64,000 bases of DNA, from contig RQTK01000006.1 of assembly GCA_003991915.1 (NCBI GenBank), positions 231,520-295,519 of the forward strand. Reading direction: 5' to 3'. The notes under the pieces are model-generated. The model did not search any database, was not told the DNA's origin, and was given only the letters and a program-made list of their open reading frames with translations. Shown here piece by piece: positions 11,513 through 31,600 of the stretch; the stretch's first letter is position 1, and each line of letters starts with the position of its first letter. The translations under genes were made by a program, and so were the position numbers. The stretch comes from Elysia chlorotica. Its lineage: Eukaryota; Mollusca; Gastropoda; Plakobranchidae.

Positions 11513-12037
11513 TATTGTAAAACTTACATTCCCATTTGACTGTTGGGGAACGTTCAGTATGTCATAATTACCTTTCATGACGTCATGTTCACCCTTTCGC
11601 ACTAGATATCCCAGCATTCCCGATTCTTAGCCCTCTAGTTTTCCTCTATGGCTACTCCCTCTCTGTCTCTCTGTTTGTCTGTCTCTCTGCCTGTCTGTCC
11701 GTCTGTCTCTGTCTCTCTCAGCTTTGATAGTACTGTGTCCTATTTTGTTGATTAGTTCCATGGGCAGCTAAAATTGCTTTTTTCCCCAATATACTTTCCT
11801 TAGGTGTATACCGATTCAAACACTGCTAAGTAACTATTAAAAGCTGGATATGATAAGTTTCAAAAAATTTTTTGCAGTGCACTTTGACTTTTGATTTGAG
11901 ACCAAAGCCAATCGATTTAGAACTAATTTCGTGCCATAAACTTCACGGCCCCGGAGTCAACGCTATCTCGCTTTACATAAGGTAATTCATCCGATCATTG
12001 GCCGCACCGCGGGAATTTAGTAGAGTTTATACCATAG

Positions 12038-12045
12038 AGAGAGAG

Positions 12046-12122
<77 letters not shown>
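12038..12122 (+). repeat. (GA)n microsatellite
   Basis: About 40 GA units with one interruption, in the intron before zinc-finger exon 5. Confidence 0.95.
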
Positions 12123-12125
<3 letters not shown>

Positions 12126-12298
12126 GTGTTAGGGATGGGGTTCAAGAGAGAAATCTTAAAAAGGACTTTTTCTTTGTCCACATATCAGTTATTGTATTAT
12201 AACTTTTTCAATACACGTGTTTGTGTCTAAGTTCTAAGATCCACGAATGCGTTTAACTTAAAATACATGTAAAACTACTACTATTCAATATTAGCCTA

Positions 12299-12342
12299 CG
12301 GTATATAGTGCTGACGTTGGACGTTAAGCAGCCAACTCAATC
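12299..12342 (+). mobile_element. SINE tail fragment (family A)
   Basis: 'gtgctgacgttggacgttaa' followed by a 'ccaactcaa' end matches the 3' tail of the SINE copies at 28269 and 43655. Confidence 0.5.
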
Positions 12343-12551
12343 TACTTCTACTTCTGATATTGCTGGTACTAATCTGCTTCTATTTTTGTTTCAGTCTTTG
12401 AAAAAATATACCAAAATGCTATTTATTGATTAAGCTTATAACATTTTTCTTTATTCTTTTTTTTTTTTTTACTACCGCTCTTTTCTTTTGATCATTAAAT
12501 TTATAACGTTAATCACAGACTAGTAATATATTTTATTTTCTTTTTTTTCAG

Positions 12552-12805
12552 ACATGACGCAATTTGAGGAGCTAGAGCATATCACTGTACAGCTGTTACC
12601 ATACTGGTGTAAGCTCTGCCCTGCAAGGTTCAAATACCGCCACAATCTGTTTCGCCACGAGCGCTCTACCCACGCGTGTGGGCCGTACAGCTCCACCTTC
12701 TTCTGCGAGCCTTGCTCTGTGAGCTTCACCCGCAGGGACGTCTACAAGAAGCACTTGCTGACCAAGTGCCACATAGCCAAGGCTGGCTTCAGCAGCCGCT
12801 CTTGA
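12552..12805 (+). CDS. zinc-finger terminal exon 5 (lola-like alternative 3' exon)
   Basis: Partial coding exon of 83 complete codons ending in TGA. The acceptor is a strong T-run followed by CAG, then the split-codon bases AC. The linker is short (about 17 residues). Finger 1 is C-x2-C-x12-H-x4-H. Finger 2 is C-x2-C-x12-H-x4-C followed by His, so here the second finger carries the non-canonical last ligand. An AATAAA at 13243 lies 438 bases past the stop. The ATG directly after the split codon could be misread as a gene start, but the acceptor and the phase shared with four other exons argue against that. Confidence 0.78.
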
Positions 12806-12993
12806 TAGATGGATAGATTGGTAGATACAGAGACAGAGACATAGAGAGAGAGAGAGGGTGGGAGGGAGGGACAGACAGACAAGTAGGCAGACAGACAGCT
12901 AGATAGATAGAGAGAGAGAGAGAGAGGGAGAGAGAGAGAAAGAGAGAGAGGGATGAATTGACAGACAAGTAGACAAACGGGCAGCTAGATAGG

Positions 12994-13032
<39 letters not shown>

Positions 13033-13080
13033 AGAGAGAGATAGAGGGAGGGAGGGAGAAAAAGAGAAAAAGAAAGGAAC
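12806..13080 (+). repeat. GATA/GA/GACA microsatellite cluster
   Basis: Mixed (GATA)n, (GA)n and GACA units directly after the stop codon of zinc-finger exon 5, inside its presumed 3' UTR. Confidence 0.9.
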
Positions 13081-13242
13081 TGACAGACAGACAAACAAAG
13101 CGAGATAGAGAGAGAGGTGCATCAAATTATTTTTTTTAATTATATTCCCCTGTTGGTAATTCGAAGTGTGTAGTAAGTTAGATTTTACAAAAAAATTACA
13201 AATAGGCTTCTTCTTAATTTTAACTCTGCCGTGACATTTTAC

Positions 13243-13248
13243 AATAAA
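13243..13248 (+). terminator. poly(A) signal after zinc-finger exon 5
   Basis: AATAAA 438 bases past the stop of exon 5. Confidence 0.45.
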
Positions 13249-13259
13249 ACTGACCTGTT

Positions 13260-15180
13260 GCCCTTATGTCAAAATGCTATATTTCTGAGATACGCCATTC
13301 TACTACTACTAGCGAAGGGGCGAATGGTTAATCGAGGACTAGACTATCTGATTAAGTAGCAGAACCACGGTAATACACTTATATATATATAACATTTTTT
13401 TCATATGGAGTCTATAAACTGAATAACCACTTTTTAACCCTTCTACGTTATACAATAATCCTTAGTGCCTAAATGTATTAGATTTCTGACAGCATATAAT
13501 AATGTACTTGAATGGGGTCCTTAAACTTTAATAAGGAGAAGCAAACGTAAGATGCTCTTTTTGTTGTTCATTTGCTCTGCTTTGATCTTGACCTGCCTGC
13601 CTTGTTCTTTACATGTGAAGTGAAGTGAGATCCACACAGTGCCATTAAATACAAAATGGGTTATCAATTAAGAAAAGAAATGGAAAACTTTGTTTTTTTC
13701 TGTTGAGAATAATTTGCTATAATTTTTTTTTTATTCGCTGGTCCCATTGACTCTTCTTTTGTAATATTATAATGTATGAATTATTGCTTATTGAATTTTG
13801 GTCTTTCATCTCATGATTATAAAATAAACATTCTCTGTTATGAGGAAGATATTTTCCATTCCAATTATTTGATTTCAATGTACCAATGAAAATTTAATTG
13901 CATTTTATAATTTCTATCATTTTAAACTGCCCATTTTATAAAGTTGTGAAACTGGGAAATCTTTGTCATACCTACGTCCATTTATTAACTTCTTTTTAAC
14001 AGGTCTAGTTTGATTTACATGGGCTATATTTTATTTTATCTGCTCTGGTGGGTGCTACCACTTCCAGCTATTACTATAAGGAAATTTAGTTAAAGTCGGC
14101 CAGAGAGAAAGCTAATAAAATAGAACTTATGAGTTTCTAGATAGATGACACTACTTGGATTTGAAGTAAATGTCTGGAATACACTCAAGATTGTATGTTG
14201 AGTAGGTGTAAAACCTATCACTACAGTAAATAACTCAGCTAAAACTCTAAGCTGAGTTTTTTGTCGTTATGCTTCATAAACTGAAGCCACAAAGTGTCCA
14301 ATATGCAGCATTTAATAATAATAATTTCAACACTGAGATTAACTGTGTGCCTGTGATCACACACAAGCACTCTATTATCCAGCACAATGCTTCCAAACGC
14401 TTCTTACTAAAGATTATATAACAGACAAAAAATGGAAATGTTTAAGTAAAGCAGAGAACCTATGTTATGTAAACTATTACTGCAGTATTATGTCCCTTGG
14501 ACTAAAGCATTTTGAGACATATCTAGTACTGTAACATGCTATGAATAAACCATGAGAAGTATTGAGTGAATAGTAATTATGCAGTATATGTTTATGAACC
14601 CTAAAAAGTTATTTGCATGTTGCAATTTATGTCTTCATTCCAATTTATTATGAATGGAAACTAATATTTCTCTCGCTTTAAACCTGTCCCTTGCCAATTT
14701 CAAGCCATGTATGGGGACAAAAGATCAACTAGATTTATGCACTTATACATAAGAAACACGATGTGCAAGTTAAATGGGTAGATAAATTCTCTCAATAAGG
14801 ATAACTAACATTTGTGCACCATCATGAAAAGTTATTGTGAACGTTAAGTCGTAACAGTAATGGTGCTGTTAAGCGTTAAGAAAGAATTGAAAGGAAGTCT
14901 CATCTTATGGCACAAGTTGTTTATTTATTCAACTTGCAAAATACAATATGCAACATATATGAAATAATATATAATTTATATATACAGTATATTTATTTGG
15001 AGTATATTTGATTATACCAAGAAATTAAGAAAAAAAAGTTGATCTCAGGTGAAGTTTATTGTTATTACATCAAAATGGCAGAAAAAATGGTCCAGAGGCA
15101 AGTAATAAAGTATAGAAAAATCACACAAAATATTCTGTAGCATAATATTATAGTAGTATATTTCTCCTTACTACTGCCTT
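13260..15180 (+). other. intergenic, AT-rich
   Basis: No further zinc-finger exon or other coding signal is seen on either strand. Confidence 0.4.
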
Positions 15181-15181
15181 C

Positions 15182-15245
15182 CTGTCTCTCTGTTTGTCTG
15201 TATGTCTGTCTATGTGTCTGTCTCTTTCTCTGTCTCTGTCTCTCC

Positions 15246-15305
<60 letters not shown>
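15182..15305 (+). repeat. (CT)n/(CTGT)n microsatellite
   Basis: CTGT-rich stretch running into about 30 CT units. Confidence 0.95.
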
Positions 15306-15307
<2 letters not shown>

Positions 15308-15402
15308 CTCTTTCACAGAATCTGCACTCTTTCTCACACACACTTACAATTTGTATACAGACTTTTTACACAACAATCATAACTTGGAGAGACAATATAC
15401 TG

Positions 15403-15749
15403 TATATATTTTAAAGATATAAAGCTGTAAAAAAATGTTTTACTTTAAACAGCATAAAAATTACAGTAAAAAATAATACTTACGATGTAAAATCTAACAA
15501 TAACTATTAAGCTAGAGAAACAATAACTTGTACATTTCAAAAAATGTAACAATTCTCTTAGAAAACAAGCTTATCTCAAACTATATATTTTAAAGATATA
15601 AAGCTGTAAAAATACTTTAAACAGCATAAAAATTACAGTAAAAAATAATACTTACGATGTAAAATCTAACAATAACTATTAAGCTAGAGAAACAATAACT
15701 TGTACATTTCAAAAAATGTAACAATTCTCTTAGAAAACAAGCTTATCTC
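15403..15749 (+). repeat. direct tandem duplication, period 179 bp
   Basis: Two almost identical copies (15403-15581 and 15582-15749), each running from 'tatatattttaaagatataa' to 'acaagcttatctc'. Copy 2 lacks about 12 bases near its start. The near identity indicates a recent event. Confidence 0.9.
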
Positions 15750-16623
15750 TGGAAAAAAATCATATTGAAACCGTTTATAATGATTGAATTGCCTTTCTTC
15801 TTGAAAAAGTCTCGACTGAAGTTCACTAAATTATAAATACAGGTGTAATAGACTAGTTAGCCATTGGTATCATCGATCAAGGTTTGTAATACTATCCAAA
15901 TATCGATGAACACTCATTTTACAAATTTTTATTGCACTTTAAAAGCAGTTTACTGCCCTCTTTTCTGTGCAAACACACCAATGCAGTAGGGCTTAACACA
16001 CAAAATTTCTTAGGTTTCTCCCAAATTCAGTGTGTAAATTTAAAGTTTATCTTAATCAGGTTTCAGAATGTCTTATGTCATGTGGGAATAAAAAACAAGT
16101 TTACTATGCAGTATTTGATTCAATTTCACAACATAAGATAGTCATAGGCGTACCCATCATCATTTCTGTATGGCTTAAATATTTACCTCAATAGAGCATT
16201 GCCAACATGTATTTGAAAGTGGTATACATGTATATACATGTATTTAAATGTGAGATATACACTTATGTTAGCAAATGGTTATTTTGTCAAAGGAAGTACA
16301 TTTTGTAGTACATGTACTCTACTGGTAATCAAAATTAGAGCAGGAAATTTTTTGTGTCATATCTGAATCACATTACGAAAAGATTATTATGGTAACCCCC
16401 CCCCCCCCCAAAAAAAAAAAAAGGAAAACTGTTAGTTCCAGTCAAATCACATAATATTGCATTTTCCTTTTCCTTTTGGTCTTTTGACACTTCTACTTCT
16501 TGGTCTACTGTCAGTCTTAAGTGATACACAATTCATAACACTGCTTCGGATGGTCGTTGTTACCGCTGCGGAAAGTCAATAAAAATGAATATGATTTGGT
16601 TACTGGTGTTGCTGTTATTTTCG

Positions 16624-16811
16624 TAGTAGTAGCAGTAGTAGTAGTAGTAGTAGTAGTGGTAGTGGTAGTGGTAGTGGTAGTAGTAGTAGTANNNNNNNNN
16701 NNNNNNNNNNNNNNNNNNNNNNNNNNNNNNNNNNNNNNNNNNNNNNNNNNNNNNNNNNNNNNNNNNNNNNNNNNNNNNNNNNNNNNNNNNNNNNNNNNNN
16801 NNNNNNNNNNN

Positions 16812-16851
<40 letters not shown>

Positions 16852-16852
16852 C

Positions 16853-16893
<41 letters not shown>

Positions 16894-16920
16894 AAGAAGT
16901 AGTAGTAATAGAAGTAGTAG
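16624..16920 (+). repeat. (GTA)n microsatellite broken by an assembly gap
   Basis: GTA repeats flank a run of 120 undetermined bases (16692-16811), so the true array length is unknown. Confidence 0.9.
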
Positions 16921-17035
16921 TTTTAGTCATAGTATTAGTTGTTTTTTTTGCTGTTGTCATTGCTGCTGTTGTTGTTTTCATTTTTCTTGTCGTCGTTGTT
17001 GTTATTGTTGCTGTAGCAACAATTTGGTTTGATTT

Positions 17036-17041
17036 TTTATT
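17036..17041 (-). terminator. poly(A) signal of the ubiquitin-like/vWA gene
   Basis: AATAAA on the minus strand, 181 bases past the stop codon at 17222-17224. Confidence 0.5.
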
Positions 17042-17221
17042 TATATTATGAAACTGCGTGTGACAAGTTGCTAGCTTTATAGCACTATGAGCTCATCAAT
17101 AAAAAAAATCACTATACTGTTTAAACAAAGTCAAATTTAAATAATACGCTAATAAGTACATGTGCGTATTAGAAGTCATAACTCACAATTACAGTGGTAC
17201 TATAATTAATATAATTATTGA

Positions 17222-25045
<7,824 letters not shown>

Positions 25046-25395
25046 GGATGATGCTCTGCTTGTTTTTCCTCACGGTGTCAATATAAATACTTCAAATAAA
25101 CAACACATACGTGCCAATAAAGACAACTGAAATAAACAGTTTTCTAAAAGATCATTTGGGAAAGTTGCAACAACAATGGTTATCAGATGGACATGTACTG
25201 AAGAAAAAACGTTAACGCACAACTTAAATCACAAATTCACTTTAACATGTCGCTAACGTTTATTTATAACAGCCAATCAAAGACCACTCTTTTTTTAGAA
25301 TACCTCTCTGCAACTAAAAATAAACCTGGATAATTTGAAAAAGGCTAAATGACGAAAGTGTACACGGGTATATTCGTGTACACCTACACCAGCGA

Positions 25396-25542
<147 letters not shown>

Positions 25543-25679
25543 GCAGGGGGGCGGGGGGGGCGGCGGGGGCAAACAAAAACAAAAGGGAAACATGAAAAAA
25601 AAAAAAGAAGAGAAGGGGGGGGGGGGGGGTTCGGAGAGAAACAGTTACACGTGCAAGAAATAAATAGCGAGTGGAGATT

Positions 25680-26930
25680 GATCTCGAAAGATGGGAAAAG
25701 AAAGGGATACAGCAAAAAGTTAATAATAAATATAGAATTAAAACACACGTACAGTTTTGGAGAAATTATGGTTAAACCTGCAAGTGAAAGACAAAGTATT
25801 GTGTATGTGAGCCATAATGATTAAAAACAGTATTGATTAATTTTAAAGTTAATAGAAGATGGACAATATTTATATATGGAAAATGACGGCGTTTGAAATT
25901 GTGGAGAAATATTTTAAGATAGTGCATAACCTTATAACGCCATTGATTATAATTAAAAAACAAATCCTTGATATAGCAAACTAAAACTTCTGGCTAAAAC
26001 TGTAGGTCTACAGAAGTTATGAATGATCCGATAAGGTACCACCACCGTTTAAATGTTCACACACAAAAATCAGGTGTCCATGAACCCAATGCCCCATTTT
26101 CCATTTAATATTTGCTGTTATTTCAAAGATTGCGGAGTCAACGATCCAAGGGATACTGTATCATAAGAATACAAAAAATAAAAAAAAAAAAAAACCGTTG
26201 GTTGTTTAGAAAAGGAAAAGTCAAGACCTGAAAAGAGATTGTCTGTTATAAATCCATACTGGATACGTTTATCTTCGCTCAGATTTATTGTGGCAAATGA
26301 AAGAGATCATTTTGTTTTATGATAATTATTTATTTAAAAAAATGAGTAGGCCTTTTAATAAAATCAAAACCAACAAAAACCAACAAAAAACAACAAAACA
26401 AAATCCCCCCCCCCCCCAAAGAAAAGAAGAAAACTGGGAGTGGCGGAGAAAAGTTTCGGCTTGTGTATTTATCTGTTTGCCCCAACATTTTTAAGTCAGG
26501 TCGAACGATTTGTCTTTGCCTGTCCGTTTCCTTACTCCAATCTAGAACTTTCATGTCTGCCCGCCTCTCGGTTTCTTTCCGGTCCATCGTTCATGTTGTA
26601 ACTATAAACTATTATGTCTGTGCAAGAAATGGCTAATAACGTTTGTGTGTGTGTCCATAGGGGGATTTACTTACGTATAAGCAAATGTTAAGACTCTTCT
26701 TTTTGTCTTCTTTGACGTTCATGAGACTTAGCATTCTTAAACTACATCTTAACAGTTGCGATTTATTTATCGAGCCATTTGATTAACGCCGCTGTCGTGC
26801 ATAAAGCCGTTGTATCACATAAAGGTCTCATTTTTTTTTTATAATATTAGTCAAATTAAAGACGTTATGTTTTCTGAAAGAGATGTTTGGTTTGGTTTCT
26901 CTGAAATGCCTAAATGTTTTGCTAGTGAAA

Positions 26931-27005
<75 letters not shown>

Positions 27006-27400
27006 TATTATATATTTGATTTTAATTAAATGCACAACGTTTTAAACTATTTTCCCCAAAAGATTCTAACATTAAAAAAAAAAGTTTCTTCAATAGTTAG
27101 ACATTTAGAGAAACTTATGAGCGTAACTTGTTTGTGCGTGTGTGTGTGTGTGAGTGTGTATGTGTTAGTTTGTAGCTTCACTTAGGCATCCATCCTAAAC
27201 CAAAACGAAACCTGTCTCCTATCAATGGTAATAGTTTTCTTTTACAATTTAATTGGGGAGCCCCCTCTTATTTAATTTTATATTATTAAATAATCTAGAT
27301 CTATAATCTGGTATATAATGCAGATTTAGATTCTATATTTTCATGTAGATCTTTGTTGTACTCTTGACTAAATCAGTAAATGACTCTGGTATACATTGTG
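25680..27400 (+). other. intergenic region between divergent genes, no gene seen
   Basis: Includes an A-run and C-run near 26180-26417 and an (ATT)n array at 26930-27010. No exon is recognised. Confidence 0.4.
26930..27010 (+). repeat. (ATT)n microsatellite
   Basis: About 26 ATT units with one interruption near the end. Confidence 0.95.
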
Positions 27401-27407
27401 CATCTAG

Positions 27408-27497
27408 GATCTAGATTTAGACCTAATCGAGATCTAGATTTAGATCTAATCGAGATCTAGATTTAGATCTAATCGAGATCTAGATTTAGATCTAAAA
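27408..27497 (+). repeat. 23-bp tandem repeat of AGATCT/TCTAGA palindromes
   Basis: Four copies (the last partial) of a 23-bp unit, 'gatctagatttagatctaat' plus 'cga', starting at 27408, 27431, 27454 and 27477. The whole stretch 27280-27560 is made of short AGATCT and TCTAGA palindromes. Confidence 0.9.
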
Positions 27498-27621
27498 ATC
27501 TAGATATCTAGATCTAGGTCTAGAATAGATAACTAGAATCAAGATTTACATTTTATCAACAGAAACTAGAATTTTATAGAACTAAAATTCTAGGCATAGA
27601 ATAATACTAGATCTACATCTA

Positions 27622-27695
27622 CTATCTAGACACTCCTTGAGTTTTGTGGTCCCTAGCCTGTGGGCGATCAAATGGGTGTGCAGGCAGGATTCGAT
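27622..27695 (+). repeat. inverted repeat 1, left arm
   Basis: 'cactccttgagttttgtggt' through 'ggcaggattcga' matches the reverse complement of 28093-28166 with few changes. The spacer is about 400 bp. Confidence 0.8.
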
Positions 27696-27967
27696 TTTTA
27701 AAGTTGAATAAAATAACTGCCAGATGTACTCCTCTATTTTTTTTTTTATTGTATTCGAATGATTTGTTTGATTCAAAAAGACAGCGAGCGATTTGATTGT
27801 ATTCCATTGTATATTTGAACATAGGCTATGTATCATGCAGGCGGCGAAGGGGAGTGAGCAGTAAGCTATGGGAGTGAGACAAACATTCAAGCACATAAAA
27901 TTGATAGCTTATAAGTTAAGCAATTAAAACTCTATCTTTGTCTCTCACACTCACTTGTTCAGCTGCC

Positions 27968-28036
<69 letters not shown>

Positions 28037-28092
28037 TTCTCTCTCTCTCCACAGGTTGACTCTGATGTAATCAAATCCTACCCATTCGCTCC

Positions 28093-28166
28093 TCGAATCC
28101 CGCCCACCCACTTATTTGATAGCCCACAGGCAAGGGACCACAAAACTTAAGGAGTGCCTAGATATA
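28093..28166 (-). repeat. inverted repeat 1, right arm
   Basis: Reverse complement of the left arm at 27622-27695. The spacer holds a (CT)n tract. The outer ends of both arms run into 'tagatctag' sequence. Confidence 0.8.
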
Positions 28167-28268
28167 GATCTAGTTGTAGACTTTTGATACTAAACTAGAA
28201 CTTGCTATACACCTAGAAGTCTAGTCCAGATCTAGATCTTTAAAAAAAAAGGTATAAAATCGGTACTA

Positions 28269-28505
28269 GATTTAGAGGGGGGATGATGGCCCCTGGGGTA
28301 GAACATCGGCTTCCTACGCAAAAGGTTCGGATTTGATCCCTGGCAATTTTGCTACCCATTGGTTGGGTCATTGTCAGTTTAATGTGACTGGCTGAGACAG
28401 GAGTCATGGTATCCCCGCCCTGTCTTGTGTGTGGCAGCACATAAAATTGTCAGACGTCAGCTTATGTAGTGCTAATGTTAGACGTTAAACCAACTCAACT
28501 CAACT
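28269..28505 (+). mobile_element. tRNA-derived SINE, full-length copy (family A)
   Basis: Head with an A-box-like 'tggggtagaacatcggc' and a B-box-like 'ggttcggatttgatcc'. The body contains 'ggctgagacaggagtcatgg' and 'cccgccctgtct'. The tail is 'tgctaatgttagacgttaaa' plus 'ccaactcaactcaac'. The same body and tail occur at 43655-43826, and diverged pieces at 52841 and 12299, which defines a dispersed family. Confidence 0.75.
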
Positions 28506-28639
28506 AGATTTAGAGATAAGATCTAACAGCCTGAATTTGCTTCCCCTCCTGAAAATCTAGATCACAATTTTTAACCAGTTTACCGGTTTAGTAACGTGCA
28601 ATTAGACTGATGAAGGACACTGAGGATTGAAAAAATTAA

Positions 28640-31600
28640 ATGGTAAGGAAATCAAGCCTACCTCTCATTCTAGATAAAAAGGTACAGTTCTACATAAGTA
28701 GCCTACACCAGAATTTTTTCTCTAGGATAATCCGTCGTAGAAATGTGACATTTCTAGAAGATGCATTCTCTAATTAGACTCAACGATTAATTTTGAGCTG
28801 AGTCTATATATGGATATAGTGTATTTGTCCAAATTTTGCTATACAAGCACTCCATATCATAGTGTTTCTATCTAAATAATGTTTACAGTTGTAAAAGCTG
28901 TTTATTGGAATTATTCTACTTCAGTACTTGTAGCAGTAAATAATCTTTCATTAGACCTAGGAAACATAATTGATTAGGAGGTCTCCTATCTTTATTCAAA
29001 AAATTTGATTTGAACAAAAACAATCAAATATAGGACGTATCTATGGAAAAACATTACATGTGGTGCATATTAGCGAAATTTGGACAAAAACATGTATACA
29101 ATAAAGACGCAGTTCTAAGCACTATACTAAGTGCATATGTACACTCTCTTGATTTTCACCCATTCACTCTCAGAAAATCCTTAGGCCCCATTAAAAACTG
29201 ATGCTTTTGATATTTTGCAATAATTTAAACAATTTTACCAAAAGTTTAAGGAATATATATATTCAATGTGGTGTTCAATTTTCAAGTTCATGATTTATGT
29301 TTTATTAACGTGTGCATCAGTCAAAGTAAAAGTTCTAAGAGCCAGTGTACAGTGTCAAATATATTGTGTTCAACTGTGTTGAAACATATTTCAAATTCAA
29401 GACAGGCAATTGCTAAAAAAAAATCTTATTATTGCCTAGTTTTGTTTATTTTTCTGTACCGATTTTATGGTTTGGACAGGAAATTCAATGAGAAACATTG
29501 TTTGTATAAAAATTGAAAAATGTTCTCCTTTATGTTTTTGTGATTTTCTTTTGATTATCATATATGAAAACATCACCTTTGTCCTTGAAAAGAAATTTTA
29601 AAAGTTTAACGCATTTTCCCTCATTTATCAAGGCAACTCAGAATCCTCTTCCTCCTGGCTGGAAACGAGAAGAGGTTGTTCGTCAGTCAGGTCTGTCTGC
29701 TGGAAAGACTGATGTGTATTATTTCACGTAAGTTAAAAATAATTTTTTTTTTTTTAATTATCTGAAAAGAGGGAGATGAAATATGAGAATTTGCATTTAA
29801 CCCTGACTAATAAGTTTGAACAGCATGAGTAGTTTCAAAATCCTGCTTGGAAAGGTTTAATTCTATAAATGGAACATTTAAGGTTTTCTTATGGTTGTGC
29901 AAATAGCATAAAGTCTGTACTCACCAGCAGGATTTTCAATCACTATAGCCTCTTGTTGCTTTGAGCGTTTCCCATTTCTATTTCTGAGAGGGGGGGGGGG
30001 GGTACTTTTATCCCTCATATATTACTGTTAAAGTCTAGGTAAAGCTAAAAGTAACTTCCATATAAAGGTTGAATCACCATTTCCATGTAAAGTTTTGTAT
30101 TGGTAGTCCTTCATATATTTTGTTGAGGATTGAAAAGGACATCACTCTCTGTGAGATCTGATATAGAAATGTAATCTATATCAAGTAAACAAACTCAGTT
30201 TAGCAAACTTGTTTTATCAGTGAAATTTGAATTAAGATAACTTGAAAACTAAAAAAAAAATATTTTTAAATGTACATGTAAATAATACAAACAAAAAATG
30301 CAGTCACAGACGCTCAAACTTTGTCCACACTTTCAGCTGAAAATGAGTTTCATTGCTGTCTTTCATTCAATTTTGCATGAAAGAAAAATAGATTGTACAT
30401 CTAAGATTAGCTTTTTAAATAAGATATAAAGAATACATATATGCATGTAGGCTATATCACAATTCTGTGGTGATTGAAAAAAATGTGATCATTCAAAAAA
30501 AAAAAAACCTGAGGAAAAAAAAATGAAATGTTTTTTGACACTTTTTTGTGCTCTGAATTGTGTATGTTTGAAGTACATGAGATTTAGTGAGTTCTATGAT
30601 TTATAAAGAAAAGCAGTAAATCACCACAATTCCTTCTACTCGTAACTTTGCACGAGATCCGTTTGGAGTGACTGTAAGTAATCATCTTAATTTTTCTCTT
30701 TGCTTGCAGCCCTGATGGTAAAAAAGTGAGGAGCAAACCTCAATTAGCAAGAATCATGGGGGAGACCTTTGATTTGAGTGCATTTGACTTCCGCACTGGA
30801 CGCACAGTGTACAGTTCTTGCAGGAAAAGCAAGCGACAAAAAGCTGCGTCTTATGATTTTGCACGAGGTTTGTTCAACACCTAGTTTTTTTTTCTAGCTT
30901 ACAGACATTTTAAACAATATTATGTTTCCTGAGAAGACTTATCAGTTATAAAACTTTTAACTTCAGTCAGTCCAAGTAATATACTCAGTGTCCTCTTCCT
31001 TCCATACACATAAGATAAAAATTAAGCTTATGATTATATATGCTAAATTTTGTGAAAGTCAACATATTATTTGAATTAATTTTTGTAGCCTTATACTGGC
31101 TTGACCCTTTGTGTATCGCCTTTATGTAACAGATGTTTCTGAAGAAAGAAAAAGGGAAAGTTCAAAATTTAATAAAACGTATTCTTTCTCTTACAACTTT
31201 CATGTACATATATCCAATTATTGAATGCTTGTTGAGAATCTCACTTCTAGATTGTCATAATGTCAGGATTTTAATGCTGCTTGGTCTTTAGCTGAACTGA
31301 ATAATCATTTGAGAAACTTTTGCCATCAAATCATTTTTTTTCATTTTAGGCTTGCATCAAAACTGTATGGCTATGTAATTGTTATTTCCATATTATACCT
31401 TTTTCAAAGGTATCCGTCATGATGCAAGTTTAGTGTTACCAATCAGACAGACAGCTTCAATCTTCAAGCAACCAGTAACAGTTGTAAGGAACAGACTTGA
31501 GGTTGAAAGTAAAACCAAAACAGATTTAAAACATGGTATTCAAGAACAGCCCAAGCAGGTATGATGTTAATAACATATGCTTTATCTTAAACTGTATATG

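Noticed and set aside
11207-11539. 110-residue frame after finger exon 4
   Set aside because: No domain or splice support; it lies in the presumed 3' UTR and ends by chance.
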